This document shows positions 38,857 through 48,012 of a DNA stretch of 64,000 bases, in pieces. The stretch covers positions 1 through 64,000 of the forward strand of contig MGTX01000014.1 of the NCBI GenBank assembly GCA_001799675.1. Direction: 5' to 3'. The translations under genes and the position numbers were made by a program. How positions within the stretch are numbered: position 1 is the stretch's first letter; every line of letters starts with the position of its first letter. Source of the DNA: Elusimicrobia bacterium GWA2_66_18 (GTDB lineage: Bacteria; Elusimicrobiota; Elusimicrobia; UBA1565; UBA9628). A model generated the notes under the pieces. The model did not search any database, had not been told where the DNA came from, and saw only the letters and a list, made by a program, of their open reading frames with translations.

Positions 38857-40149
38857 ATGGGCAAGACCGTGATTCTGAAGTTGGACGGCAAGGAGATCGA
38901 ATTGCCGATCATCGAGGGCAGCGAGGGCGAGCGGGCCATCGACATCTGCGCGCTCCGCGCGCAGACCGGCTATATCACGCTCGACAACGGCTACATGAAC
39001 ACGGGCTCCTGCCTGAGCTCCGTCACCTTCCTCGACGGCGAGCGCGGCATCCTGCGCTATCGCGGCATTCCCATCGAGCAGTTGGCCGAGCAGTCCACCT
39101 TCGTCGAGACGAGCTATCTCCTCATCTACGGTCGCCTGCCCAATAAGAAGGAGCTCGAGGCCTTCACGGTCAACATCACCCGCCACACGATGCTCCACGA
39201 GGACATGAAACACTTCTACGAGGGCTTCCCCCGCGACGCGCATCCCATGGCGACGCTGGCCTCGGCGGTCAGCACTCTGTCCACCTTCTACCAGAACGCT
39301 CCGGGCAAGGCGACCAGCCGCAAGGATCTGGATCTCTCCATCTATCGCCTGCTGGGCAAGCTTCCCACCATCGCCACCTACTCGCACAAGAAATCGATCG
39401 GTCACCCCTTCGTCTACCCGGACAACAAGCTCGACTACGCCGCGAATTTCCTTAAAATGATGTTCGCGGTCCCGGCCGAGGATTACCAGGCGGATCCGGA
39501 AGTGGCCAAGGCCCTGGACCTGCTCCTTATCCTCCACGCCGACCACGAGCAGAACTGCAGCGCCTCCACGGTGCGCATGGTCGGCTCCAGCCGCGCGAGC
39601 CTCTTCGCGTCGGTCTCGGCCGGCATCTCCGCCCTCTGGGGCCCGCTCCACGGCGGCGCCAACCAGGAAGTCATCGAGATGCTCCAGCAGATCTGGGAGA
39701 GCGGCATCTCCCCGAAGGACTACCTCGCCAAGGTCAAGGTCAAGGACAGCGGCGCGCGCCTCATGGGCTTCGGCCACCGCGTCTACAAGAACTTCGATCC
39801 TCGCGCGAAGATCATCAAGAAGGCCTGCGACTCGGTGCTCAATAAGCTCGGCATCAACGACCCCCTGCTCGACATCGCCAAGCAGATCGAGGAAGCCGCG
39901 CTCAAGGACGAGTACTTCATTTCCCGCAAGCTCTACCCGAACGTGGACTTCTACAGCGGCATCATCTACCGCGCCGTCGGCATCCCGACGAACATGTTCA
40001 CCGTCATGTTCGCCATCGGCCGCCTGCCCGGCTGGATCGCCCAGTGGAAGGAGATGAACGAGGCCCCGAACTTCAAGATCTGCCGTCCGCGGCAGATCTA
40101 CACGGGTCCGAAGGAGACCGCCTACACGACCGTCGGGCGCCGCAAGTAG
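38857..40149 (+). CDS. gltA: Citrate synthase (type II)
   Basis: MGKTVILKLDGKEIELPIIEGSEGERAIDI; HADHEQNCSASTVRMVGSS; GPLHGGANQEVIEML; MGFGHRVYKNFDPRA. Confidence 0.95.
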   Translation: MGKTVILKLDGKEIELPIIEGSEGERAIDICALRAQTGYITLDNGYMNTGSCLSSVTFLDGERGILRYRGIPIEQLAEQSTFVETSYLLIYGRLPNKKELEAFTVNITRHTMLHEDMKHFYEGFPRDAHPMATLASAVSTLSTFYQNAPGKATSRKDLDLSIYRLLGKLPTIATYSHKKSIGHPFVYPDNKLDYAANFLKMMFAVPAEDYQADPEVAKALDLLLILHADHEQNCSASTVRMVGSSRASLFASVSAGISALWGPLHGGANQEVIEMLQQIWESGISPKDYLAKVKVKDSGARLMGFGHRVYKNFDPRAKIIKKACDSVLNKLGINDPLLDIAKQIEEAALKDEYFISRKLYPNVDFYSGIIYRAVGIPTNMFTVMFAIGRLPGWIAQWKEMNEAPNFKICRPRQIYTGPKETAYTTVGRRK

Positions 40150-40151
40150 CT

Positions 40152-41807
40152 TTACCGCCGCAGCCGGTAGGCCCGCAGCCAGGGCCCGGCGGCCGCGCCG
40201 GGGCCGGAAGGGAACTCGCGCACGAGGTCGGCCTGCTCGGCCAACTCCGAGAAGAAGGTGGCCAACTCGCGAGAGCGGCGAGGATCGGCGCCGTAGCTGG
40301 TGGTGACGACCCAGTCCACGCGCGCCGCGCGGACCAAGTCGAGGCCCGGGCGCACGTCCAGGAACTCGCCGTCGGCCTGCGAGGCGGCGACGTGCCGGGG
40401 CGAAGACCAGAGGTCGCGCGCGGCGCGCTGGATGCGGTAGATGCGCCAGCCTCCGCCCGGATGCCGGGCGGCCATGGCGCGCAAGAGACGGGCGCGCGGC
40501 GAACCCGCCCGTTCGGCGCGCTCGGCCAGTTCCTCGCACTGCTCCTTCAAGGGATAGGCCAGCGGACCCGCATGCGGCTGGTCTAGGAGGAGGCTCGCGC
40601 CCGCGGGCACGGTCTCCCGCAGCCAGGCGGCGGCCTGCGCGCGCGTGTCCGGGCGCAGAAGGTCCGCATCCTGCTGCCACGTGAGGAAGAGACCCGGAGC
40701 CAGCGCCAGCGCCGCGACGACGCCTCGCCGCCAGGCGCCGGTCCCTCCCAACAGCGACAACCCCTCTCCGGCCAAGAGGGCCAGCGCCGGATAGGCGCCC
40801 AGAAGATACCGCGGCACTCCCCCATCGAAACTGGCCGAGAGCAGGGCCGCGTAGACTCCGACCGGCATCAGGAGAAGAAGGGCGCGCTTGGCCTCCTTGC
40901 GGGCGACGGCGGCGAGTCCCAGGAGCGCGGCCGCCCCGGCCGGCGAGCCCTCGCCCCCGAAGCACCAGAGGTTCTTCATCACCAGACGAGCGGTCTCGAC
41001 CGCGTCGTGGGGCTTGAGCCTCCCCAGATCGCCGTAGTCGCGCCAGTCGGCCAGGAAACGCTCATGGTCGATGAGCGCGTAAGGCGTGCCCGCAGAGAAG
41101 CCGAGGGCCGACAGGAGCCCCGCTTGGAGCAGCCAGGAGAACGGAGCGGGGCCGCCCGCGCGCAGGAGCCAGGCCAGGGGCACGACCAGCCCCGCGGGCG
41201 CGGCCGTGTACTGCGCCGAGCAGGCCAAACCCGCGAGGACGGCCGAGCCCATCAGCCAGCCCTTTTCGCCGCCGCGCTGGAAGCGCAGGGCCGCGGCGGT
41301 GGCGCCGGCGACGAGAAGGAACATGAAGGAGTCCGGCTTGGCGGCGTGGGCGAGCTCGACGAGGGCGGGCGAAGCCGCCAGGACCGCCGCGCCGTAAGGC
41401 CAGCGCAGCGCGTCCTTGCCGCGCTCACAGCGCGCGAGCACGATCAAGGCCCCCAGTTGGCAGAGCCCCGACAGCACGCGCGCGATCAGGTAGAAGCCCG
41501 TCGGCTCGAAGGCGTACTTGGCCGCGAAGTCGAGCGCGCCGCGCAGGAAGCCGAAGCCGGACCAGAACGCGTACCAGGCCCCATAGCCAGCGGCGAGCAT
41601 TTCGGGCCACAACGTGGGATACTTGAAGGAGTGCGGGCGCAGGCCGCCGGCCAGCGAGACCGCCATGTTGATCACATGAGGCTCGTCGGCATTGTAGACG
41701 TGCGGCAGGCCCCAGGTGATGCCTACGAGGCGGGGCAGGGCGGCCAAGACGAGCAGGACGGCGGCGGCGGGGACGAAGGAGCGCCCGCGCTGAACGGCGC
41801 GCCTCAT
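40152..41807 (-). CDS. GT-C type membrane glycosyltransferase (ArnT/PMT-like)
   Basis: GITWGLPHVYNADEPHVINMAVSLAGG with multiple TM helices. Confidence 0.7.
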   Translation of the reverse strand: MRRAVQRGRSFVPAAAVLLVLAALPRLVGITWGLPHVYNADEPHVINMAVSLAGGLRPHSFKYPTLWPEMLAAGYGAWYAFWSGFGFLRGALDFAAKYAFEPTGFYLIARVLSGLCQLGALIVLARCERGKDALRWPYGAAVLAASPALVELAHAAKPDSFMFLLVAGATAAALRFQRGGEKGWLMGSAVLAGLACSAQYTAAPAGLVVPLAWLLRAGGPAPFSWLLQAGLLSALGFSAGTPYALIDHERFLADWRDYGDLGRLKPHDAVETARLVMKNLWCFGGEGSPAGAAALLGLAAVARKEAKRALLLLMPVGVYAALLSASFDGGVPRYLLGAYPALALLAGEGLSLLGGTGAWRRGVVAALALAPGLFLTWQQDADLLRPDTRAQAAAWLRETVPAGASLLLDQPHAGPLAYPLKEQCEELAERAERAGSPRARLLRAMAARHPGGGWRIYRIQRAARDLWSSPRHVAASQADGEFLDVRPGLDLVRAARVDWVVTTSYGADPRRSRELATFFSELAEQADLVREFPSGPGAAAGPWLRAYRLRR

Positions 41808-42997
41808 GTCCCCGGGGGCGCGCGGCGGCGCAGAAGAGCGGCCAGACCGGCGCCGGCCAGCACGGCCAGGACCGGCTCGAGGGGCAGACGGTAGCGGAGG
41901 TTGCTGGCGAAGACGGCGTGGAGCAGGTTCAGATGCGCCGCCCAGGCGAAGAGGAACCAGACCCCGGGCGCGGCCGCCGCCGCGGGCAGGCCGGCGAGGG
42001 CCGCGGCGAAGAGCGCGAGCGTGAAGACTCCGGCGCCCAGGCGCACGAGACGGGAGTGCGGAGGCTCGGGGGCGAGGCGCCAGAAGCGGGCGGCCTTCAC
42101 GGCGCACAGCCGCAGGAACGCCCCGGGGTTCGCCCTGATCCACGACCGAGCCTTGGCGCCGAAATGCTCGTCGCGCGCGAACGGGTCGGAAAGTCCCAAC
42201 GCGCGCGCCTCCTCGCCCATGGCCCGCGCGCGCGTGTGGCGGATCTCCTCGGGGTCGACGGTCAATCCCTCGTAGAAGTTCCAGCCTCCTTGCACGGTCA
42301 CCGGCGCGAAACGATGGTGCTCCGCCCAGTTGCGCGCGGTCCAAGGAACCAGCGCCGCCGCCCAGACCAGACCGCAGACGGCGACGAGCGCGGCCCAGCG
42401 CGGCTGCTCGCGCCGCCGCCACAGAGCGACCAGGGCCAGCGCGCCCCCGAAGGGAAGCATCACGGGACGCGTGAGCGAGGCCAGGCCGCCCAGCAGCCCC
42501 GCCCAGGCGGCGTCCCGCGGCGAGCCCGTCCTCCACGCGCCGACCCACGCCAGGAAGAAACCGACGACCAGGGCCGTGAAGAGGGATTCGCTCATCATGC
42601 GCGCGCTGAAAAAGACGAGCATCGGGTGGAACGCGACGAAGAGCCCGGCCGTCAGCGCGGCGGTCCGGCCGAGACTCAGCGCGGACGCCAGCCGACGGGC
42701 CAGAACGGCCGTGTACGCCGAGAGGAGCATCTGGGCCCAGAGGGCCGGCGAGACGCCCGCCTCTCCAAGGGCCAGGAAGGGCGCCAGGGCCATGGAGTAG
42801 CCGGGAGCGTGCGTGAGCGCGACCGGACCCCGCCCGAGCAGGCCTCGCGCCATGTCGAGGAAGACGCCGTCGTCATAGGCCCCGTCGTCGCGGTAGCCCC
42901 AGAACCTGCCCGCCCAGACGGCCCAGGCGACGCGCGCGGCGAGGGCCGCGAGAAAGATCCACAGGCCGTCCCGGCGTTTCCCGATCTCGCGGTCCAA
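41804..42997 (-). CDS. Glycosyltransferase family 39-like membrane protein
   Basis: YRDDGAYDDGVFLDMARGLLGRGP loop, multiple TM; TTG start inferred. Confidence 0.7.
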   Translation of the reverse strand: MDREIGKRRDGLWIFLAALAARVAWAVWAGRFWGYRDDGAYDDGVFLDMARGLLGRGPVALTHAPGYSMALAPFLALGEAGVSPALWAQMLLSAYTAVLARRLASALSLGRTAALTAGLFVAFHPMLVFFSARMMSESLFTALVVGFFLAWVGAWRTGSPRDAAWAGLLGGLASLTRPVMLPFGGALALVALWRRREQPRWAALVAVCGLVWAAALVPWTARNWAEHHRFAPVTVQGGWNFYEGLTVDPEEIRHTRARAMGEEARALGLSDPFARDEHFGAKARSWIRANPGAFLRLCAVKAARFWRLAPEPPHSRLVRLGAGVFTLALFAAALAGLPAAAAAPGVWFLFAWAAHLNLLHAVFASNLRYRLPLEPVLAVLAGAGLAALLRRRAPPGT

Positions 42998-43001
42998 GGT
43001 C

Positions 43002-43733
43002 TCAGTCCGTGAAGCGGTAGCGGATGATCGCGAGGAGGACCCGCGTGCCGTCGCGCCAGAAGCGGATCTTCTTGCCTTCGGCGCGGCTGCGGGCCGTGTA
43101 TGAAACCGGCAGCTCCGCGAAGCGGACCCCCTTCTTGGCGAGCTTGGCCGAGATCTCCCAGTCGTAGTCGAACACGTCGCTCTTCAGCACGAGGCCTTCG
43201 AGGTCCTTCGCGCGGAAGATCTTGAACATCGTCGCGCCGTCGGTGAGCCTCGTGCCGTAGAGGGCGTTGAACAGGGACGTGAAGAGCACGCCCCCGAGGT
43301 TGACGAGGAGACCGTAGAGGCGCTCGAGGCCCGAAAAGCGGCGGAACTGCCAGGCCTGAGGCGAGCGCATCACGCGCGAGCCGAACATCACGTCGCATCG
43401 CCCCGCGATGAGCGGCTCGAGCAGGCGCGGATAGTCGGCCACGTCGTACTCGAGGTCGCCGTCCTGGATGAGCACGAGGTCGCCCGTGACCTGGGCCAGA
43501 CCCCGGCGCACCGCCGCGCCCTTGCCGCGGGGCGCGTCCTCCCAGACGATCTTGACGCCGGGCCGGCCCTCATGGCGCCGGACTTCCTCGCTCGTGCCGT
43601 CGGTCGAACGGCCCTCGACGATGACGATCTCCTTCTCCATCCCGCGCGGCAACTGGACGCCCAGGACCCGCTCGATGAGGACCGGGAAGGTCTTCTGCTC
43701 GTTGTAGACCGGGAGGATGATGGAGAGCTTCAT
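43002..43733 (-). CDS. Family 2 glycosyltransferase (dolichol-phosphate mannosyltransferase-like)
   Basis: MKLSIILPVYNEQKTFPVLIERVL; LIQDGDLEYDVADYPRLLEPL. Confidence 0.88.
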   Translation of the reverse strand: MKLSIILPVYNEQKTFPVLIERVLGVQLPRGMEKEIVIVEGRSTDGTSEEVRRHEGRPGVKIVWEDAPRGKGAAVRRGLAQVTGDLVLIQDGDLEYDVADYPRLLEPLIAGRCDVMFGSRVMRSPQAWQFRRFSGLERLYGLLVNLGGVLFTSLFNALYGTRLTDGATMFKIFRAKDLEGLVLKSDVFDYDWEISAKLAKKGVRFAELPVSYTARSRAEGKKIRFWRDGTRVLLAIIRYRFTD

Positions 43734-43739
43734 GGCGCT

Positions 43740-44711
43740 TCAGCGGCTGACGTAGACGATCTTCGATCCCTCGGGCTCCAGGGCGAAGGGGATCTCCCGC
43801 CAGGACGACAGCGCGCGGCGCACGGCGCGGCGCTTGGCCGGCGGCGCGAAGAGCAGGAGGAAGCCGCCGCCGCCCGCGCCCAGGATCTTGCCGCCGGTCG
43901 CGCCCGCCTTGCGCGCGGCCTCGTAGGCGCGGTCGATGCCCGGGTTGGAGACGCCGCCGGAGACGCCCTTCTTGAGATCCCAACCCTCGTGGAGCATCGG
44001 ACCGAGGGCGTCGACGTCGCCGTCGCGCAGGGCCTCGCGCGCCTCGTAGGCCAGGTCGCGCAAGCGCGTCATCTGCCGGTCCTTGGCCTCGAATTTCGCG
44101 CGGAAGCGGCGCAGGACGGAGCCGGCCTTGCGCGTGACGCCGGTGTAGAGCAGCAGTGTGCGTTCGGCGAACGCCGCACGGGTCTTCTCACTTAGAACGA
44201 TCGGGTCGACGCGGACGGTCTCGTCGGGCAGGAACTCGATGGACTGGAAGCCGCCGTAGGCGGCGATGTATTGGTCCTGCTTGCCGATCGGCTCCCGCAG
44301 GAACTCAATCTCGATGAGACAGGCTTCTCGCGCCAACTCCTCGGCGGTCCGATACTCGCCCTTGAAGGCGTGCAGGGCATGCAGGACGCCCACGGTGAAG
44401 CTCGACGAGGAGCCCAGGCCCGTGCCGCCGACGACGTCGGCCATCGAGGTGATCTCGACGCCGCGCTCGATGCCAACGAGCCTCAGGCACTCGCGCAGGA
44501 TGGGATGGCGGATGTCGGACACGCGCTTGACCAGCTCGGTGCGGCGGTATTTCAAGATGATCGAATCGTCGAAGTATCGGTTGACCGTCACGTACATGTA
44601 CTTGTCGATCGCGGTCGACACGACCGCGCCGGGACGGCGGCGGTAGAAGGCCGCCAGGTCCGTGCCCCCGCCCACGAAGCTGATGCGGAACGGCGTGCGC
44701 GAGATGATCAT
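43740..44711 (-). CDS. hddA: GHMP-family D-glycero-D-manno-heptose 7-phosphate kinase
   Basis: MIISRTPFRISFVGGGTDLAAFYRRRPGAVVSTAIDKYMYV; GGTGLGSSSSFTVGVLHALHA; GAGGGGFLLLFAP. Confidence 0.85.
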   Translation of the reverse strand: MIISRTPFRISFVGGGTDLAAFYRRRPGAVVSTAIDKYMYVTVNRYFDDSIILKYRRTELVKRVSDIRHPILRECLRLVGIERGVEITSMADVVGGTGLGSSSSFTVGVLHALHAFKGEYRTAEELAREACLIEIEFLREPIGKQDQYIAAYGGFQSIEFLPDETVRVDPIVLSEKTRAAFAERTLLLYTGVTRKAGSVLRRFRAKFEAKDRQMTRLRDLAYEAREALRDGDVDALGPMLHEGWDLKKGVSGGVSNPGIDRAYEAARKAGATGGKILGAGGGGFLLLFAPPAKRRAVRRALSSWREIPFALEPEGSKIVYVSR

Positions 44712-45412
44712 CGGCGCGGGAGCCCGGCCTCGGCGCGCGCCAGGCGCTCGGGCGTGCCGAGGTCGGCCAGCGTCTCGCCGGTCTTGTAGCCGCGCAGCTC
44801 CAGGCCGCGGCGCAGGGCTTCGGGAAACACGTCGCGGCCGAAGTCGCTGGGACGGTCGCGCGGCGCGAGGTCGAGCAGGGGGCCGCGGACCGCCCACACC
44901 GCCGCCAAGGCGAGCGGCTCGCACGGCGTGCCTGGCCGGGCGCGGTAGAAGCCGGTCAGGCGCTCGCCCTCCAGGCGCGCCAGGTCCGAGTCGAAGGGGT
45001 GATCGGTCTCGATGAGGACGAGGGAGGAGGCGGCCGAGGGACGCGCGGCGTGGAAGTCGACGAAGCGCCGGAAGTCCATGTCGGCGTAGAGGTCTCCGTA
45101 GACGACGAGCAGGTCGTCGCCGACCTCGGCGCGAAGATCAGCCACGGCGCCGGCCGTGCCGCGGGGACTCTTCTCGACATGATAACGGAGCTTCACGCCC
45201 CAGCGCGAGCCGTCGCCGAAGTGGGAGGTGACGGTCTCCGGACGGTAGCCAAGGCTGAGATGAATCTCCCTCCAGCCCGCCGCGGCCAGGCGTTCTACGA
45301 GATATTCCAGGATCGGTTTGCCTCCGAAGGGGAGCATCGGCTTGGGCAGGCCCTCGGTCGCCGCGCCCATGCGCTCGCCCCGGCCGCCGGCCACGATCAC
45401 CGCGGCAATCAC
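44708..45412 (-). CDS. hddC: Nucleotidyltransferase, D-glycero-alpha-D-manno-heptose 1-phosphate guanylyltransferase-like
   Basis: AAVIVAGGRGERMGAATEGLPKPMLPFGGKPILEYLVERL; GTG start overlapping gmhA stop. Confidence 0.8.
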   Translation of the reverse strand: MIAAVIVAGGRGERMGAATEGLPKPMLPFGGKPILEYLVERLAAAGWREIHLSLGYRPETVTSHFGDGSRWGVKLRYHVEKSPRGTAGAVADLRAEVGDDLLVVYGDLYADMDFRRFVDFHAARPSAASSLVLIETDHPFDSDLARLEGERLTGFYRARPGTPCEPLALAAVWAVRGPLLDLAPRDRPSDFGRDVFPEALRRGLELRGYKTGETLADLGTPERLARAEAGLPRR

Positions 45413-46041
45413 GTCTTCTTCTGCTTGAGGTAGAACGTCAGGATGTGAGCGACGGACATATGCATGTCCTCGATGACGCCGTACTGATCGGAGGGGATCA
45501 GAAGAGACTCGTCGCACATCGCCTTCAGCCTGCCGCCGTCGAAGCCGAGCAGGCCGATGACCTTGGCCCCGCGCCCGCGCGACAGCTTCGCGGCCTTGAG
45601 GAGGTTCGGGGAGTTGCCGCTGCCCGTAATGAGGACGACGACGTCGCCGGCCGCGACCACGTTCTCCAGTTGGCGGGAGAAGGTCTCCTCGAAGGAGAGG
45701 TCGTTGCCGACGGCGGTCATGAAGGCGGTATTGTCCGACAGGGAGACGGCCTTGAGGGGCTTGGCTCCGGCCTTGGCCGCGGTCTTGCCGAAGTCGCAGC
45801 CGACGTGGGCGGAGGTCGCCGCCGAGCCGCCGTTGCCGCAGACCCAGACGAAGCGGCCCGTCCTCTGGGCCTCCTCGATGGCGGCCGCGACGCGGGCCAG
45901 GGCCGTCAGGTCCAGCGCCCGCCACTGCTCGAGGGCGCGCTTGCGGTACCAGCGCGCGAAACCCTGAACGTCGAGCCCCCCGGGACCGGTGACGTGCGCG
46001 GCTCCAGGCTTGGCGCCTTTGATCTTCTTTTTTTCCGTCAT
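45409..46041 (-). CDS. gmhA: SIS-domain sedoheptulose-7-phosphate isomerase
   Basis: FVWVCGNGGSAATSAHVGCDFGKTA; VLITGSGNSPNLLKAAKLSRGRGAKVIGLLGFDGG. TATACT 7 nt before ATG. Confidence 0.85.
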   Translation of the reverse strand: MTEKKKIKGAKPGAAHVTGPGGLDVQGFARWYRKRALEQWRALDLTALARVAAAIEEAQRTGRFVWVCGNGGSAATSAHVGCDFGKTAAKAGAKPLKAVSLSDNTAFMTAVGNDLSFEETFSRQLENVVAAGDVVVLITGSGNSPNLLKAAKLSRGRGAKVIGLLGFDGGRLKAMCDESLLIPSDQYGVIEDMHMSVAHILTFYLKQKKT

Positions 46042-46073
46042 CGCCCGCAGTATATCAATTGTCGCCCGGCGCT

Positions 46074-48008
46074 TCACTTGCGGGCGTCGGCGACTCCGGC
46101 GGGAAGCGTATAGGCGAGTTGGATGAGGCGGGTGCGCTGCTCGGCGTTCAGCGCGGGGAAGCGCGCCTTGATCAGGAGATGACCGTCCTGGTTGTGGTGA
46201 CAATGGACCTTATGAACATCCACGCGGCAAGAAATGCCGTCCGAGCGGATATCCACGGTGAAATGATCCGGGACATGCCCTCCTTGCGGCAGGCGCAGCA
46301 GACAGCCTTCCTCCGACAGATCCACCGTCTCGGCCTCGCGGCCCACGCCGTCTGCGATGATGGTCGCCGGAAGATTGATCCGCACGCGCGGGGCGCGCCT
46401 GCGGTAGGGCTGGTCCTGCGTGCAGCCGATCGCCAAGCCGCAAAAGATGACGTTATAAGCCGCCCACAAGCCGTTGATCAAAATCAGCTCCCAGGCGTCC
46501 GGAAACCGGAGGTATTTCCAGATGCCCGCGGACAGTCCCGCCAAGAGGGCGAGGAACAGGACCAGGATCGGAGCCGCAGTCCGCCAATTATTCCGCCGCG
46601 CATGGGACGTATCGCCTTTCGGCGTCACGAGGAACTCGGCCTCGCGCAGCCATGGGCAGAGGAATGTCTTCGCCATCCGCGCCAGGACGGGAACCATCTG
46701 GATGATTTCGTAAATGGAGCACAGGGCGAAATGGGAGACGTGTCCGCAAACCGCGTCGAACATGACGAGGTTGACGAGAAATGCCGGCAGGAAGTAGGAG
46801 CCCAAGCTCCCGATGTCGGTCTGCAGGCACCGCCAGCCCATGGCCAAATACCACAGCGGAGCCGTCATGTAGATGAGCCGCTGCAAAGGGAAGAAATAAT
46901 ACGCGAGCAGGTTCACGAAGAACACCCTCTGATACCAGCGCAACCCCGGCTTCCAAATCGGATTGTCTTTCAGGAAAATCTGGAAATTCCCGGTCGCCCA
47001 ACGCAGCCTCTGAACGAGGAAACCGTAGAGCGTCTCCGGCACCAGGCCATGGATGAGGTCCTTGTTGAGGTATTCGATCCGGTAGCCGCGGGCCAGCAGG
47101 TTGATGCTGGTATGGGTGTCCTCGGTGACGGTCTCCATGCGAAAACCGCCGATCTCCTTGAGCGCGGAACGGCGGATGACGCCGGCGGAGCCGGCGAAGA
47201 AAGCGGAATCCCAAAGCCCCAGGCCGTGCATGATGACTTGATAAAAGAGCTCCTGCTCGTTGGAAATCTCGCGGCCGGCGCGGAAGTTGCGGCGGAAAGG
47301 ATCGTCATTGACGAAATGATGCGCCGTCTGAACGGCCGCGATCCGGGGATCCTTGAAAAACGGCGCGGTCTCCTCCAGGAACGTGCGCACGGGTATATGA
47401 TCCACGTCGAAGACGGCGATCAACTCCCCCTGGGTGCGCTCTAAAGCGTAGTTCAGGTTTCCGGCCTTGGCCCCCCGGCGGGTGCCGCGCCGGAAATAGC
47501 CGCAGCCAAGCTCCCGCGCCAGGGCCTCGACCTCGTCGCGGCCGCCGTCATCGAGGATGTGCACCGCGCGCGGCAGGTAAGCTTGAGACAGACAGCCGAT
47601 CACCGTCCGGGTGAGGATAGCGAGGGGCTCGTGAGTAACGGTGACGAAGATGTCGACGCTCGGGCGCCCCTCCCAAGACGGCGCCTGGGGAAGGGGCCGG
47701 TCGATGTTCCAGAGATGGACGTAAAAAAGGGACATGTTCACGGCGCCCCAGACGTCGGCGGCCAAAAGCAATCCGCTGCAGATTGCGTTGGCCGTCGTGT
47801 CGAGCGCGAGCGTCGATGTCCAGCGCCAGGCCAGGAAGCGCAGGGTCAGGAATACGCTGAGCAGAAGGCCGGTCTTATGCAATCTCCGGTTTCTTGGCCG
47901 CAAGAACAGCAAGGCGAGGAAAAGCGCCGTCCCCGTCCAGACGGCGTGCTCGGGCCGCAAGAGCTCCCGCCCGAGCTCGAACCAGTTGATTTCCCTGGTG
48001 AAGTCCAT
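46074..48008 (-). CDS. BcsA-like processive family 2 glycosyltransferase with C-terminal PilZ (c-di-GMP) domain
   Basis: DDGGRDEVEALARELG, AVFDVDHIPVRTFLEET, TEDTHTSINLLARGY, QRLRWATGN; PilZ RRAPRVRINLPATI...DLSEEGCLLRL. Confidence 0.88.
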   Translation of the reverse strand: MDFTREINWFELGRELLRPEHAVWTGTALFLALLFLRPRNRRLHKTGLLLSVFLTLRFLAWRWTSTLALDTTANAICSGLLLAADVWGAVNMSLFYVHLWNIDRPLPQAPSWEGRPSVDIFVTVTHEPLAILTRTVIGCLSQAYLPRAVHILDDGGRDEVEALARELGCGYFRRGTRRGAKAGNLNYALERTQGELIAVFDVDHIPVRTFLEETAPFFKDPRIAAVQTAHHFVNDDPFRRNFRAGREISNEQELFYQVIMHGLGLWDSAFFAGSAGVIRRSALKEIGGFRMETVTEDTHTSINLLARGYRIEYLNKDLIHGLVPETLYGFLVQRLRWATGNFQIFLKDNPIWKPGLRWYQRVFFVNLLAYYFFPLQRLIYMTAPLWYLAMGWRCLQTDIGSLGSYFLPAFLVNLVMFDAVCGHVSHFALCSIYEIIQMVPVLARMAKTFLCPWLREAEFLVTPKGDTSHARRNNWRTAAPILVLFLALLAGLSAGIWKYLRFPDAWELILINGLWAAYNVIFCGLAIGCTQDQPYRRRAPRVRINLPATIIADGVGREAETVDLSEEGCLLRLPQGGHVPDHFTVDIRSDGISCRVDVHKVHCHHNQDGHLLIKARFPALNAEQRTRLIQLAYTLPAGVADARK

Positions 48009-48012
48009 GGGC

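Noticed and set aside
38767-40965. 732-aa antisense ORF over citrate synthase
   Set aside because: Shadow ORF of a GC-rich gene with no motifs.
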